DNA of 64,000 bases from Moraxella catarrhalis (GTDB lineage: Bacteria; Pseudomonadota; Gammaproteobacteria; Pseudomonadales; Moraxellaceae): assembly GCF_001656295.1 (NCBI RefSeq), contig NZ_LXHE01000013.1:41744-105743 (forward strand). The letters run 5' to 3'. Below the pieces are notes generated by a model. That model had not been told where the DNA came from, made no database searches, and saw only the letters and a program-made list of their open reading frames with translations. Positions 37,458-45,141 of this stretch are shown here, one piece after another (positions within the stretch are counted from its first letter, which is position 1; every line of letters starts with the position of its first letter). Made by a program: the position numbers and the translations under genes.

Positions 37458-38330
37458 ATGATTAATGAAAAAGCAAATTTTGCCAATCGCATCCATATGC
37501 CAAAGTATCATCGCCGCCGTGCGGTGAGCCGCTTTGCGATGGGATTGACCGCTGTTGCGATGACTTTTGGTCTGTTTTGGTTGGCTTGGATTTTGGTGAC
37601 GTTATTTGCCCAAGGTATCCAAGGCTTGATGTCTATGCCAGTGTTTGGTATGGATACACCACCGCCGATGGTTGAAGGTGGTCTGCGTAACGCCATTGTC
37701 GGTTCGATCATGATTTCTTTTGCTGGTCTTGCGGTGGGTACACCGATTGGGATTTTGACGGGCGTGTACTTAGCAGAATTTGACCAAGGTGGCTGGCTTG
37801 GTCGTGCCACGCGCTTTATGAATGACATTTTGCTGTCAGCGCCTTCTATTGTGATTGGTTTGTTCGTATTTGCTTTGATGGTTCAAGGTCGCGGATTCTC
37901 AGGCTGGGCGGGCGTTGTTGCCTTGGCGGTGATTGTGATTCCTGTGGTGGTGCGTACCACAGAAAGCATGCTGCTACTTGTGCCCAATAACCTACGCGAA
38001 GCAGGCTATGCGCTAGGCGCACCAAAATATAAATTGGTCAGCCACATTACCCTAAAATCCGCCAAAGCAGGTGTGATTACAGGCGTGCTGCTTGCTTTTG
38101 CTCGTATTGCTGGCGAAACTGCGCCGTTACTATTTACCGCGCTAAATAACCAATACTTTAGCACGGATATGTCTCAAGCGATGGCAAACTTACCAAATAC
38201 CATCTATCAGTTTGCGATGAGTCCGTATGACAACTGGCATGCTTTGGCATGGGCAGCGGCGTTACTGATCACTTTTGCGGTATTACTGTTAAATATCATC
38301 GCTCGTGCTTTATCGTCCAAAGCGCATTAA
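37458..38330 (+). CDS. pstA: Phosphate ABC transporter permease PstA
   Basis: PstA pairs with PstC to form the phosphate channel. The 290-residue protein has about six membrane segments, NDILLSAPSIVIGLFVF in the core and the EAA loop LREAGYALGAPKYKLVSHITLKSAKAGVITG. It lies 10 bp behind pstC with an AAGGA site, so the two are co-transcribed. pstB follows after 68 bp. Confidence 0.96.
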   Translation: MINEKANFANRIHMPKYHRRRAVSRFAMGLTAVAMTFGLFWLAWILVTLFAQGIQGLMSMPVFGMDTPPPMVEGGLRNAIVGSIMISFAGLAVGTPIGILTGVYLAEFDQGGWLGRATRFMNDILLSAPSIVIGLFVFALMVQGRGFSGWAGVVALAVIVIPVVVRTTESMLLLVPNNLREAGYALGAPKYKLVSHITLKSAKAGVITGVLLAFARIAGETAPLLFTALNNQYFSTDMSQAMANLPNTIYQFAMSPYDNWHALAWAAALLITFAVLLLNIIARALSSKAH

Positions 38331-38398
38331 GAGTCAATTGATCTTAGCCAACATAGCCAAAGTGTTTGAACACTTGCCAAATATAAGGAAAACTCAAC

Positions 38399-39238
38399 AT
38401 GAATACACTTAACCAAAGTCTAAACCCAACCATGAACACAGCGTTTACTGATAGCAATACCGATGATAAAACTCTAAGCCAAACTGCCGCCAAAGTACAA
38501 GTGCGTAATCTTGACTTTTATTATGGTGATTATAAGGCGCTCAAAAATATCAATTTAGATATTTTGGATAAAAAAGTTACGGCCTTCATCGGTCCATCAG
38601 GCTGTGGTAAATCAACGCTTTTGCGCACGCTAAACCGTATGTATGACCTGTACTCAGGTATGCGTGCAACAGGTGAGATTATCTTGGATAACCAAAATAT
38701 CTTAGACAGCCGCGTCGATGTTAACTTGCTACGCGCGCGCGTTGGCATGGTGTTTCAAAAGCCAACCCCATTTGCTATGTCAATTTATGATAATGTGGCG
38801 TTTGGTGTGAAGTTATATGAAAATTTATCTAAATCTGAGCTTGACGATCGCGTTGAATGGGCACTTCAAAAATCTGCCCTATGGAATGAAGTAAAAGACA
38901 AGTTGAAAAAATCAGGTCTATCTTTATCAGGTGGTCAGCAGCAGCGTCTATGTATCGCTCGCAGTGTGGCGACGCGCCCTGAAGTGTTGCTACTTGATGA
39001 GCCGACATCAGCACTAGATCCCATATCAACAGGTGCGATCGAAGAGCTGATCCATGATCTAAAACAAGACTATACCATCGCAATCGTAACGCATAACATG
39101 CAGCAAGCGGTTCGCTGCTCTGACTTCACCGCTTATATGTATTTGGGCGATATGATTGAGATGGGCGAAACTAGCCAAATCTTCAACAATCCGCAAAATC
39201 AAGCAACGGCAGATTATATCGCTGGTCGTCACGGCTGA
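38399..39238 (+). CDS. pstB: Phosphate ABC transporter ATP-binding protein PstB
   Basis: PstB powers phosphate import. The 279-residue ATPase has Walker [10 protein letters not shown] at 65-73, the ABC signature LSGGQQQRL near 176, Walker [13 protein letters not shown] and the switch histidine in [11 protein letters not shown]. The roughly 30 residues in front of the core are a polar extension. No phoU follows, unlike many pst operons; a terminator lies about 90 bp behind. Confidence 0.97.
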   Translation: MNTLNQSLNPTMNTAFTDSNTDDKTLSQTAAKVQVRNLDFYYGDYKALKNINLDILDKKVTAFIGPSGCGKSTLLRTLNRMYDLYSGMRATGEIILDNQNILDSRVDVNLLRARVGMVFQKPTPFAMSIYDNVAFGVKLYENLSKSELDDRVEWALQKSALWNEVKDKLKKSGLSLSGGQQQRLCIARSVATRPEVLLLDEPTSALDPISTGAIEELIHDLKQDYTIAIVTHNMQQAVRCSDFTAYMYLGDMIEMGETSQIFNNPQNQATADYIAGRHG

Positions 39239-39330
39239 TTGATCAAGCAAGATTCTCTGTCTTGGGCCCAAGCTTTGGTGGGGCGATCAAAGGTGTCGTT
39301 TTGATCGGTCAAAGGGCTTTGGCGGACAGT

Positions 39331-39364
39331 CCAAGGCGTGCTTAGCACCCCTTGGGTTTTATTT
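39331..39364 (+). terminator. Terminator at the end of the pst operon
   Basis: CCAAGG and GTGC (39331-39340) pair with GCAC and CCTTGG (39345-39355) with one internal mismatch, followed by GTTTTATTTT. It separates pstSCAB from phoBR. Confidence 0.8.
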
Positions 39365-39432
39365 TGGTCGATGTCTTCTTACTTTTATGAATTAATTAAA
39401 GTTTGTTAAACGAATTAAGCCATGATTTGTGG

Positions 39433-39461
39433 CTGTTATCGGACAATATTTATGTTACAAT
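39433..39461 (+). promoter_or_regulatory. Candidate promoter of phoB
   Basis: CTGTTA at 39433-39438, 17-bp spacer, and TACAAT at 39456-39461 preceded by TG and one base (extended -10). CTGTTAT resembles one PhoB half-site, but no second half-site follows at 11 bp, so autoregulation is not shown. Confidence 0.4.
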
Positions 39462-39529
39462 TTAACTCAGCCCTTACCCAAAAGCCTTATTCAATCTACC
39501 CAAAAGCCGTTTTAGGGAGTTCGTCATCT

Positions 39530-40222
39530 ATGAGTGCAAAAATCTTGGTTGTTGAAGATGAACCTGCCATCAATGAGCTGATTACAGGAACTTTGGATTT
39601 ATCAGATTTTGATGTGGTTCAAGCCTATGACACCCAAGGCGCTTATGTGGCTGTGGTCGACGAAAAACCTGATTTGATCTTATTGGATTGGATGATGCCA
39701 CATGGAGAGTCTGGGATTGATTTTGCGCGCAGACTCAAGAAAAACCCAGCAACCGCTGACATTCCTATCATTATGCTCACCGCCAAAGGTGAAGAGGATA
39801 ATAAAGTTTATGGATTAGATGCTGGTGTTGATGATTATATTACCAAGCCTTTTAGTACTCGAGAATTGATCAGCCGAGTCAAGGCAGTGCTTCGCCGCAC
39901 AGGCATCGACATGGGCAAAGAGCTGATGCAGGCGGGCAATTTATCCATCAACACAGCCAGTCAAAGAGTTATGGCAGGTGATGCTGAGATCACTATGAGT
40001 AGTACCGAATACCGTCTGCTTTGCTTTTTTGTGACGCACTCAGAGCGAGCTTATACACGCACTCAGATTTTGGATGCGGTGTGGGGCGGTAATGTTTATA
40101 TTGATGAGCGTACGGTAGATGTACATATTCGCCGTCTGCGTAAGCTACTAGCACCTTTTAAGGCAGATACGCTGATTCAAACAGTGCGTGGTACAGGTTA
40201 TCGGTTTTCGGATAAATCATGA
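39530..40222 (+). CDS. phoB: Phosphate regulon response regulator PhoB
   Basis: PhoB activates phosphate-starvation genes. The best start is the ATG at 39530 (MSAKILVVEDEPAINEL, AGGGAG upstream), giving 230 residues; the open frame extends 36 residues further but that part is not family-like. The receiver domain has phospho-acceptor Asp53 in LILLDWMMPHGESG and the conserved Lys in YITKPFS; the C-terminal half is an OmpR-type winged helix (RTVDVHIRRLRKLL, TVRGTGYRF). It overlaps phoR (ATGA). Confidence 0.95.
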   Translation: MSAKILVVEDEPAINELITGTLDLSDFDVVQAYDTQGAYVAVVDEKPDLILLDWMMPHGESGIDFARRLKKNPATADIPIIMLTAKGEEDNKVYGLDAGVDDYITKPFSTRELISRVKAVLRRTGIDMGKELMQAGNLSINTASQRVMAGDAEITMSSTEYRLLCFFVTHSERAYTRTQILDAVWGGNVYIDERTVDVHIRRLRKLLAPFKADTLIQTVRGTGYRFSDKS

Positions 40223-41268
40223 TGAAATACTCTGCGGTCGATTTTGGTTTATTGGTAGAAAATTTGACCGATGGTATTGTGGTCATGGATATGAGTCGCT
40301 TGATAATTGAATACATCAATCCTGCCGCCAAAAGCTTACTTGCCATCACCTCTGATGATACGCATGCTCCTATCTTGCCAAGTATGATATTTAAAAATAG
40401 CGTATTTAAAAAGCTTTATGATATTTATCAAGACCAAAGCTTGCCCAGTTCGTTTTACCAAAATCACCCTACGATTATCGGTAATGTCCTAAACCTAAGC
40501 TTGATGCGACTGGTTGATCATCGCTGTGCGGTCATCATCAAAGATTATACACGCATGCAGCAGCTTGAGCAGATGCGGACAGACTTTGTGGGTAATGTAT
40601 CGCATGAACTACGCACGCCTTTGACAGTGATTTTGGGTTATCTTGAAAATTTTACACTAACTGATGATATTAAACCTGCGTGGATGCGTGGACTAAAACT
40701 CATGCACGAGCAAGCCATTCGCATGAATGACTTAATCAATGATTTACTTATGCTATCACGCCTTGAAAGTGACGAAACCAAGCCAATGGCTGAGGTCAAT
40801 ATGCCACGCCTGCTGATGCAGGTGTTTGATCAAGCGTCTGCCAGCAACCAAGCTGGGCATCTGATTGATATTCATCTGGACACTGATAAAAATATTTTGG
40901 GCATTGAGGCTTATTTGTACAGTGCGATTATTAATTTGGTTTTAAATGCCATCAAATATACACCGTCAGGCGGCATGATTGATATTATCTATGAAGAAGA
41001 TGATGGCGATGTACATCTGTCGGTGACGGATAATGGTATTGGGATTGGTGGCGAGCATCTTGAGCGGCTGACTGAGCGATTTTATCGGGTAGACAGTGGG
41101 CGTAGCCGTGCGACAGGTGGGACGGGGCTTGGACTTGCCATTGTTAAGCATGTGCTAAATAAGCATAACGCCCGCCTAGAAATTAGCTCAGAAGAAGGCG
41201 TCGGTTCTATGTTTCGTATTATTTTCCCTAAAATTCAAACCATCTCTACACAGACCTTGTCAACATAA
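40219..41268 (+). CDS. phoR: PhoR-type sensor histidine kinase without membrane segments
   Basis: A 349-residue histidine kinase translationally coupled to phoB. It has a PAS-like domain (about 8-110), HisKA with His129 in FVGNVSHELRTPLTVILGYLENF, and HATPase with the N box (NLVLNAIKYTP) and G boxes (DNGIGI, GGTGLGLAIV). This is the PhoR layout, but the two N-terminal membrane helices and charged region of E. coli PhoR (431 residues) are absent, and the overlap with phoB leaves no room for them. It may be soluble or recruited by PstB or PhoU. Confidence 0.9.
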   Translation: MMKYSAVDFGLLVENLTDGIVVMDMSRLIIEYINPAAKSLLAITSDDTHAPILPSMIFKNSVFKKLYDIYQDQSLPSSFYQNHPTIIGNVLNLSLMRLVDHRCAVIIKDYTRMQQLEQMRTDFVGNVSHELRTPLTVILGYLENFTLTDDIKPAWMRGLKLMHEQAIRMNDLINDLLMLSRLESDETKPMAEVNMPRLLMQVFDQASASNQAGHLIDIHLDTDKNILGIEAYLYSAIINLVLNAIKYTPSGGMIDIIYEEDDGDVHLSVTDNGIGIGGEHLERLTERFYRVDSGRSRATGGTGLGLAIVKHVLNKHNARLEISSEEGVGSMFRIIFPKIQTISTQTLST

Positions 41269-41280
41269 GCGATATAATAG

Positions 41281-42771
41281 ATGCCCCTATCAGATACCGA
41301 AAAATTAGCCGCTATCGATATCGGCTCAAATAGTATCCACTTGGCCATCGTTGAACGCCATGGCGATCAGCTCAGACGCATCGCTTCGATGAGCGAAAAA
41401 GTACAATTGGCGATGGGACTTGACGAATACAATCACTTATCATCGGCTGTTATTGACCGTGGTATTGAATGCTTGACACGATTTGCAGGGCGTTTGGGTG
41501 ATGTGAATAATTCTCGGTTGCGTGTCGTGGCGACCAATACACTAAGGCGTGCTGTCAATAGCCAAGAATTTATCGTGCGTGCCAATGATATTTTACCTGT
41601 GCATATTGAGATTATCTCAGGACGAGAAGAGGCACGGCTGATTTATTTGGGCGTATCGCACACCTGCCCAAGTCATCAGCAAAGGTTTGTGGTTGATATT
41701 GGTGGCGGCTCAACAGAGCTGATTATTGGCAAAAATCTAAATCCCATACTCACCGAAAGCACGCAAATGGGCGTTGCAGGTTTTACTCAGCAGTTTTTTG
41801 GAGATGGCAACATCAACGCACTGTCTTTTGAAAAGGCGATTTATGTCGCCCAAAAAGAAATCATTAAGTATGGTAGCCACTATAAAAAAACTGGTTTTGA
41901 GGAAGCTGTGGGATCATCGGGTACGATTAAGACCATCCAACAAGCAATCACAGGGTTTGGGTTGGGTAGTGAGATCACTGTGGCAGGCGTGGAGCAATTA
42001 AAATCGTCTTTGATTGCTTGTGGTCATATTGATGCCATCGATATGGTAGGTGTTAAGTCGCACCACAAAGGCATTTTTCCTGCAGGTGTGGCGATCTTAC
42101 TTGCGATCATGCGTGTGTTTGGGATTCGCCTGCTTCGATACTGTGATGGTGCACTTAGAGAGGGTGTGATGTATGACATGTTATCACGCATGGATTTTCA
42201 TGATGTGCGTGATGACTCGGTGGCGATGTTGATTGATCGATTTGGTGTCGATAAAAAACAAGCCAAGCGTGTCGCCAAGACGGCAGGCTCGCTGTTTAAT
42301 CAGGTTCATAAACCCTTAGGCTTAGCGATAGAAGGTGAATACATGCTTAGGCGTGCAGCTTTATTACACGAAGTAGGGCTTGCCATTGGGCATAGTAGCT
42401 ATCATAAGCATTCAAGCTATTTACTCAGGCATGCAGATATGGCGGGGTTTTCTCGTACCGATCAAGAAAAGCTGTCTTGGCTGGTTCGTTATCATCGCCG
42501 CGCCATCAATGGGGATGACTGCGACCGAATTATCAAAAATGGGGGCGTGGGCTTGGTTTATTTGGCACTTTTATTACGCTTATCTGTCGTTGCGAATCAT
42601 GGGCGTTTTGAGATATCCAAACATCAGCTAAAACTTACCGTTGACGATAATCACTGGCATGTGACCGTAAAAATCGATCGCCCCGAACATCAGGCGTGTG
42701 TCATTGATATTCAAGATGAAGCGCATTGGTTTGCCAAATGGGGCGTGCGTTTGACGGTGTCAAGCGTTTGA
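41281..42771 (+). CDS. ppx: Exopolyphosphatase (Ppx/GppA family)
   Basis: Ppx removes terminal phosphates from polyphosphate; GppA relatives also hydrolyse pppGpp. The 496-residue protein shows AAIDIGSNSIHLAIVE at the start, the loop GREEARLIYLGV, the phosphate-binding FVVDIGGGSTELIIG and a C-terminal HD-like domain (LHEVGLAIGHSSYHKHSSYLL). Length and layout fit Ppx better than the shorter forms. It starts 12 bp behind phoR and ends the phosphate block, so it may be co-expressed with phoBR. Confidence 0.93.
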   Translation: MPLSDTEKLAAIDIGSNSIHLAIVERHGDQLRRIASMSEKVQLAMGLDEYNHLSSAVIDRGIECLTRFAGRLGDVNNSRLRVVATNTLRRAVNSQEFIVRANDILPVHIEIISGREEARLIYLGVSHTCPSHQQRFVVDIGGGSTELIIGKNLNPILTESTQMGVAGFTQQFFGDGNINALSFEKAIYVAQKEIIKYGSHYKKTGFEEAVGSSGTIKTIQQAITGFGLGSEITVAGVEQLKSSLIACGHIDAIDMVGVKSHHKGIFPAGVAILLAIMRVFGIRLLRYCDGALREGVMYDMLSRMDFHDVRDDSVAMLIDRFGVDKKQAKRVAKTAGSLFNQVHKPLGLAIEGEYMLRRAALLHEVGLAIGHSSYHKHSSYLLRHADMAGFSRTDQEKLSWLVRYHRRAINGDDCDRIIKNGGVGLVYLALLLRLSVVANHGRFEISKHQLKLTVDDNHWHVTVKIDRPEHQACVIDIQDEAHWFAKWGVRLTVSSV

Positions 42772-42864
42772 TGGATTATATTGATGAAATTTTATTATAA
42801 ATCAGTAAGTTGGCATAAGATTTCAGTTTTTGACAAATAATTGCAAAAATTTTGTAAAAATGGC

Positions 42865-42892
42865 TTGACGGCATATATTTTTGGTGTATAAT
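42865..42892 (+). promoter_or_regulatory. Promoter of tRNA-Gly
   Basis: TTGACG at 42865-42870, 16-bp spacer, TATAAT at 42887-42892, ending 27 bp before the tRNA. Confidence 0.8.
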
Positions 42893-42919
42893 ACGCATCC
42901 ATACAGCAAATGCTGATCA

Positions 42920-42995
<76 letters not shown>

Positions 42996-43001
42996 AATTT
43001 T

Positions 43002-43035
43002 AAAAAGTCCAAATCAAAAGATTTGGGCTTTTTTG
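43002..43035 (+). terminator. Terminator of tRNA-Gly
   Basis: AAAAAGTCCAAATC at 43002-43015 pairs with GATTTGGGCTTTTT at 43020-43033 (one G:T pair) with a 4-nt loop and T-run. Confidence 0.88.
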
Positions 43036-43314
43036 TTGTTGCAAATCAAGGATTTGGGGGCTATTATATCTTGTAGATTGGTTCAGGGATTATTAGCCTG
43101 CCATGTTAGCCGTTTGCTTTATTGATGAGAATAAAAACCACCTTATGCCAAAGCAAATACTGGTTGAAAGCGGCTGATTTGGATTGTGCTCAGCCACTTT
43201 TTGAGTCTTGATTTCTGATTTGTGTCGTGAGATCATTGCTAAACCAAAGTATGATAATCTGCGATAGGCTATCTGATTAACCTGCCACTATGCACCTGAT
43301 AAATATAGGTTTTT
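43036..43314. other. Junction between tRNA-Gly and the DUF262 genes, no gene seen
   Basis: This stretch has no supported open frame. GGCTGA at 43172-43177 and TCAGCC at 43190-43195 form a small hairpin followed by ACTTTTT, which might be the terminator of a lost gene. I found no copy of the tRNA 3' end here or after the island, so no attachment-site repeat is evident. Confidence 0.45.
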
Positions 43315-43707
43315 ATGATGACAACATCTATTCTAAAGCTCTTGGCGATTCAAGATATTCATGATAAGCAATTTTTTATACCGCATTATCAACGCGGTTA
43401 TCGGTGGACAAAAACACAAGTTAAGCAATTGCTCGATGATATTGAGCAGTTTACACCCACTTATTTGAACGCCAGAGGAGCTTTGAGCTTTTATTGCCTG
43501 CAGCCTGTTGTTGTCAAAGCAATGGATACGGCGGAAAAACAGTTGCATAATTTGGAAGGTGAGTGGTATGAGGTGATCGATGGACAGCAAAGACTGACCA
43601 CCATATTTTTAATCATTCAGGGGATTAATGAATTTTGGAAAGGTAAAAAAAGCAGCCTCAGTTCAAACTTGCTTATGAAACTCGAGAAAAAAGCGCAGAC
43701 TTTTTGA
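43315..43707 (+). CDS. DUF262 (GmrSD N-terminal) fragment, frameshifted end
   Basis: This 130-residue open frame covers the start of a DUF262 domain: FFIPHYQRGYRW at about 20-31 and the diagnostic VIDGQQRLTTIFLI at about 89-102. After NEFWKGKK, at an A7 run (43645-43651), the frame drifts into unconserved sequence and stops at 43707. The conserved continuation is in the -1 frame. As it stands it lacks the rest of the NTP-binding domain and the nuclease domain and should be inactive unless the frame is restored. Confidence 0.7.
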   Translation: MMTTSILKLLAIQDIHDKQFFIPHYQRGYRWTKTQVKQLLDDIEQFTPTYLNARGALSFYCLQPVVVKAMDTAEKQLHNLEGEWYEVIDGQQRLTTIFLIIQGINEFWKGKKSSLSSNLLMKLEKKAQTF

Positions 43708-45131
43708 ATGGGCTAAAGGAAGATGAAGAAAAAAATAAAGTTTTGATTAATCAAGAAAATATAGATTTTTACTACATTGGTAAAGCATATGAAACCATAT
43801 GTGAATGGATCAAATCATATAAAAAAAATAGCGGCTCATTTGAAAAAAATTTTTTTGAAAATTCTAAAGTCATTTGGTATGAAGTCAATTCATCTGAGCC
43901 GAGCAATGCTCTGTTTGAGCGACTGAATTTAGGGAAAATTCCTTTGACAAATGCTGAGCTTGTCAAAGCGTTATTTTTATCAGAAAACAGCTTTGGTCAC
44001 TTAGCTGAAGAAAAGCGGAAAATCAAACAAATTGAAATAGCCAAACTGTGGGATGAGATAGAAAATAAATTAAATGCAGAAGATGGGAAATTTTGGGCAT
44101 TTATTACCAATAAACCCAGAGATCACTATGAAGTCAAAATTGAGCTTCTGCTAGACATCATCCCAAGCCTAGACATCATCACAAGCAACGATGAAAATCA
44201 GCAAGACCCTTATTTTACATTCACCAAATTTTTAGGGAAACAAGACGAACAACAAAATAGCCTGCCGCTAACCGGGTGGTGGAATCGGATTGAACAGTTT
44301 TATTTTACATTGAGTGATTGGTATTCTGATCATGAGCTTTATCATAAAATTGGCTACTTGGTTTTGGCAAGGTCGGTAGGTGGCTATAAGGGCATTGATT
44401 TGGCAGAGTTGGTCAAAGAAGCTTTGTGCAGCACCAAAGATGATTTTAAGAGCGGTATTAATAAGCAGATTCAGCAGTCAATTGATTGGAATTTTAAAGA
44501 TCTAGGGTACGAAGACGACTCAAATAAGATTTTTAATATCTTACTATTGTTTAATGTTGAAACAAACTACCAGTCTGAATATGAACCTTATCCTTTTAAG
44601 TTTCATAAATCTAAAAATTGGAGTCTTGAGCATATTCATGCAAGAAATTCTGATAAGTTTGATAAAAATAACAAAGATCAGTGGAAGACTTGGTTAGAAT
44701 ATCATTTACCCATTCTTGAGAAAAAAGAACAGACACCTGAAATCCAACAATTAATCGATCAAGTCAAACGCTATCTAGGTAATCCTGATCGCTTAAGTTG
44801 GGAAAAATTTGATTATGTGTTTGATCAAATGCACCAACATTTTAATCAAAATGACGATGGCTTGGATCATCTGGATAGCCTTAGTAATCTTGCTTTATTG
44901 GGCATGAATGACAACTCTGCTCTGAATAATTCAATCTTTGAAGTGAAATGCAAAAAAATCATCGAGATAGATAAAGCAGGTCAGTTTATTCCTGTCTGTA
45001 CACGCAGGGCATTTTTGAAGTATTACACTAAAGATCCTGATTTAAAGCAGCGTCATTTTTGGTCTGCTGCTGACCGTCAAGGCTACATTGAAAAGATTGA
45101 GGAAGTACTTGGAAAATATAACAAATATTAA
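43704..45131 (+). CDS. DUF262/DUF1524 protein, downstream fragment
   Basis: This is the larger part of the split gene. Its conserved frame is already open from 43647, and the TTG at 43704 is only the first possible start codon; no ribosome site precedes it, so independent translation is doubtful. It contains the rest of DUF262 (VNSSEPSNALFERLNLGKIPLTNAELVKALFL, typical of the family) and the C-terminal WSLEHIHARN nuclease-like motif. The gene is lysine-, aspartate- and asparagine-rich and A+T-rich against its neighbours. The next DUF262 gene begins 11 bp after its stop. Confidence 0.7.
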   Translation: MNGLKEDEEKNKVLINQENIDFYYIGKAYETICEWIKSYKKNSGSFEKNFFENSKVIWYEVNSSEPSNALFERLNLGKIPLTNAELVKALFLSENSFGHLAEEKRKIKQIEIAKLWDEIENKLNAEDGKFWAFITNKPRDHYEVKIELLLDIIPSLDIITSNDENQQDPYFTFTKFLGKQDEQQNSLPLTGWWNRIEQFYFTLSDWYSDHELYHKIGYLVLARSVGGYKGIDLAELVKEALCSTKDDFKSGINKQIQQSIDWNFKDLGYEDDSNKIFNILLLFNVETNYQSEYEPYPFKFHKSKNWSLEHIHARNSDKFDKNNKDQWKTWLEYHLPILEKKEQTPEIQQLIDQVKRYLGNPDRLSWEKFDYVFDQMHQHFNQNDDGLDHLDSLSNLALLGMNDNSALNNSIFEVKCKKIIEIDKAGQFIPVCTRRAFLKYYTKDPDLKQRHFWSAADRQGYIEKIEEVLGKYNKY

Positions 45132-45141
45132 GGTGCATGAT

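Larger units (their letters stand above)
43315..45131 (+). pseudogene. DUF262/DUF1524 (GmrSD-like) protein split by a frameshift at an A7 run
   Basis: Reading through the A7 run with one extra A joins both frames into one protein of about 604 residues: DUF262 core with IPHYQRGYRW and DGQQRLTT, then LAYETREKSADFLNGL, which is how such proteins continue, and near the end WSLEHIHARN, resembling the DUF1524/HNH motif of GmrSD. GmrSD enzymes are type IV nucleases that cut glucosylated hydroxymethylcytosine DNA, so a defence role is a reasonable guess. The break could be a sequencing error, a dead gene or a phase-variable switch. Confidence 0.75.

Noticed and set aside
39361..39529. Pho box in front of phoB
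   Set aside because: Only one half-site-like CTGTTAT is seen and no partner at the 11-bp spacing.
43644..43655. Programmed -1 ribosomal frameshift in the DUF262 gene
   Set aside because: The zero frame reads GGT AAA AAA AGC, which does not fit X XXY YYZ slippage with A AAA AAG, and no clear stimulating stem was found just downstream.
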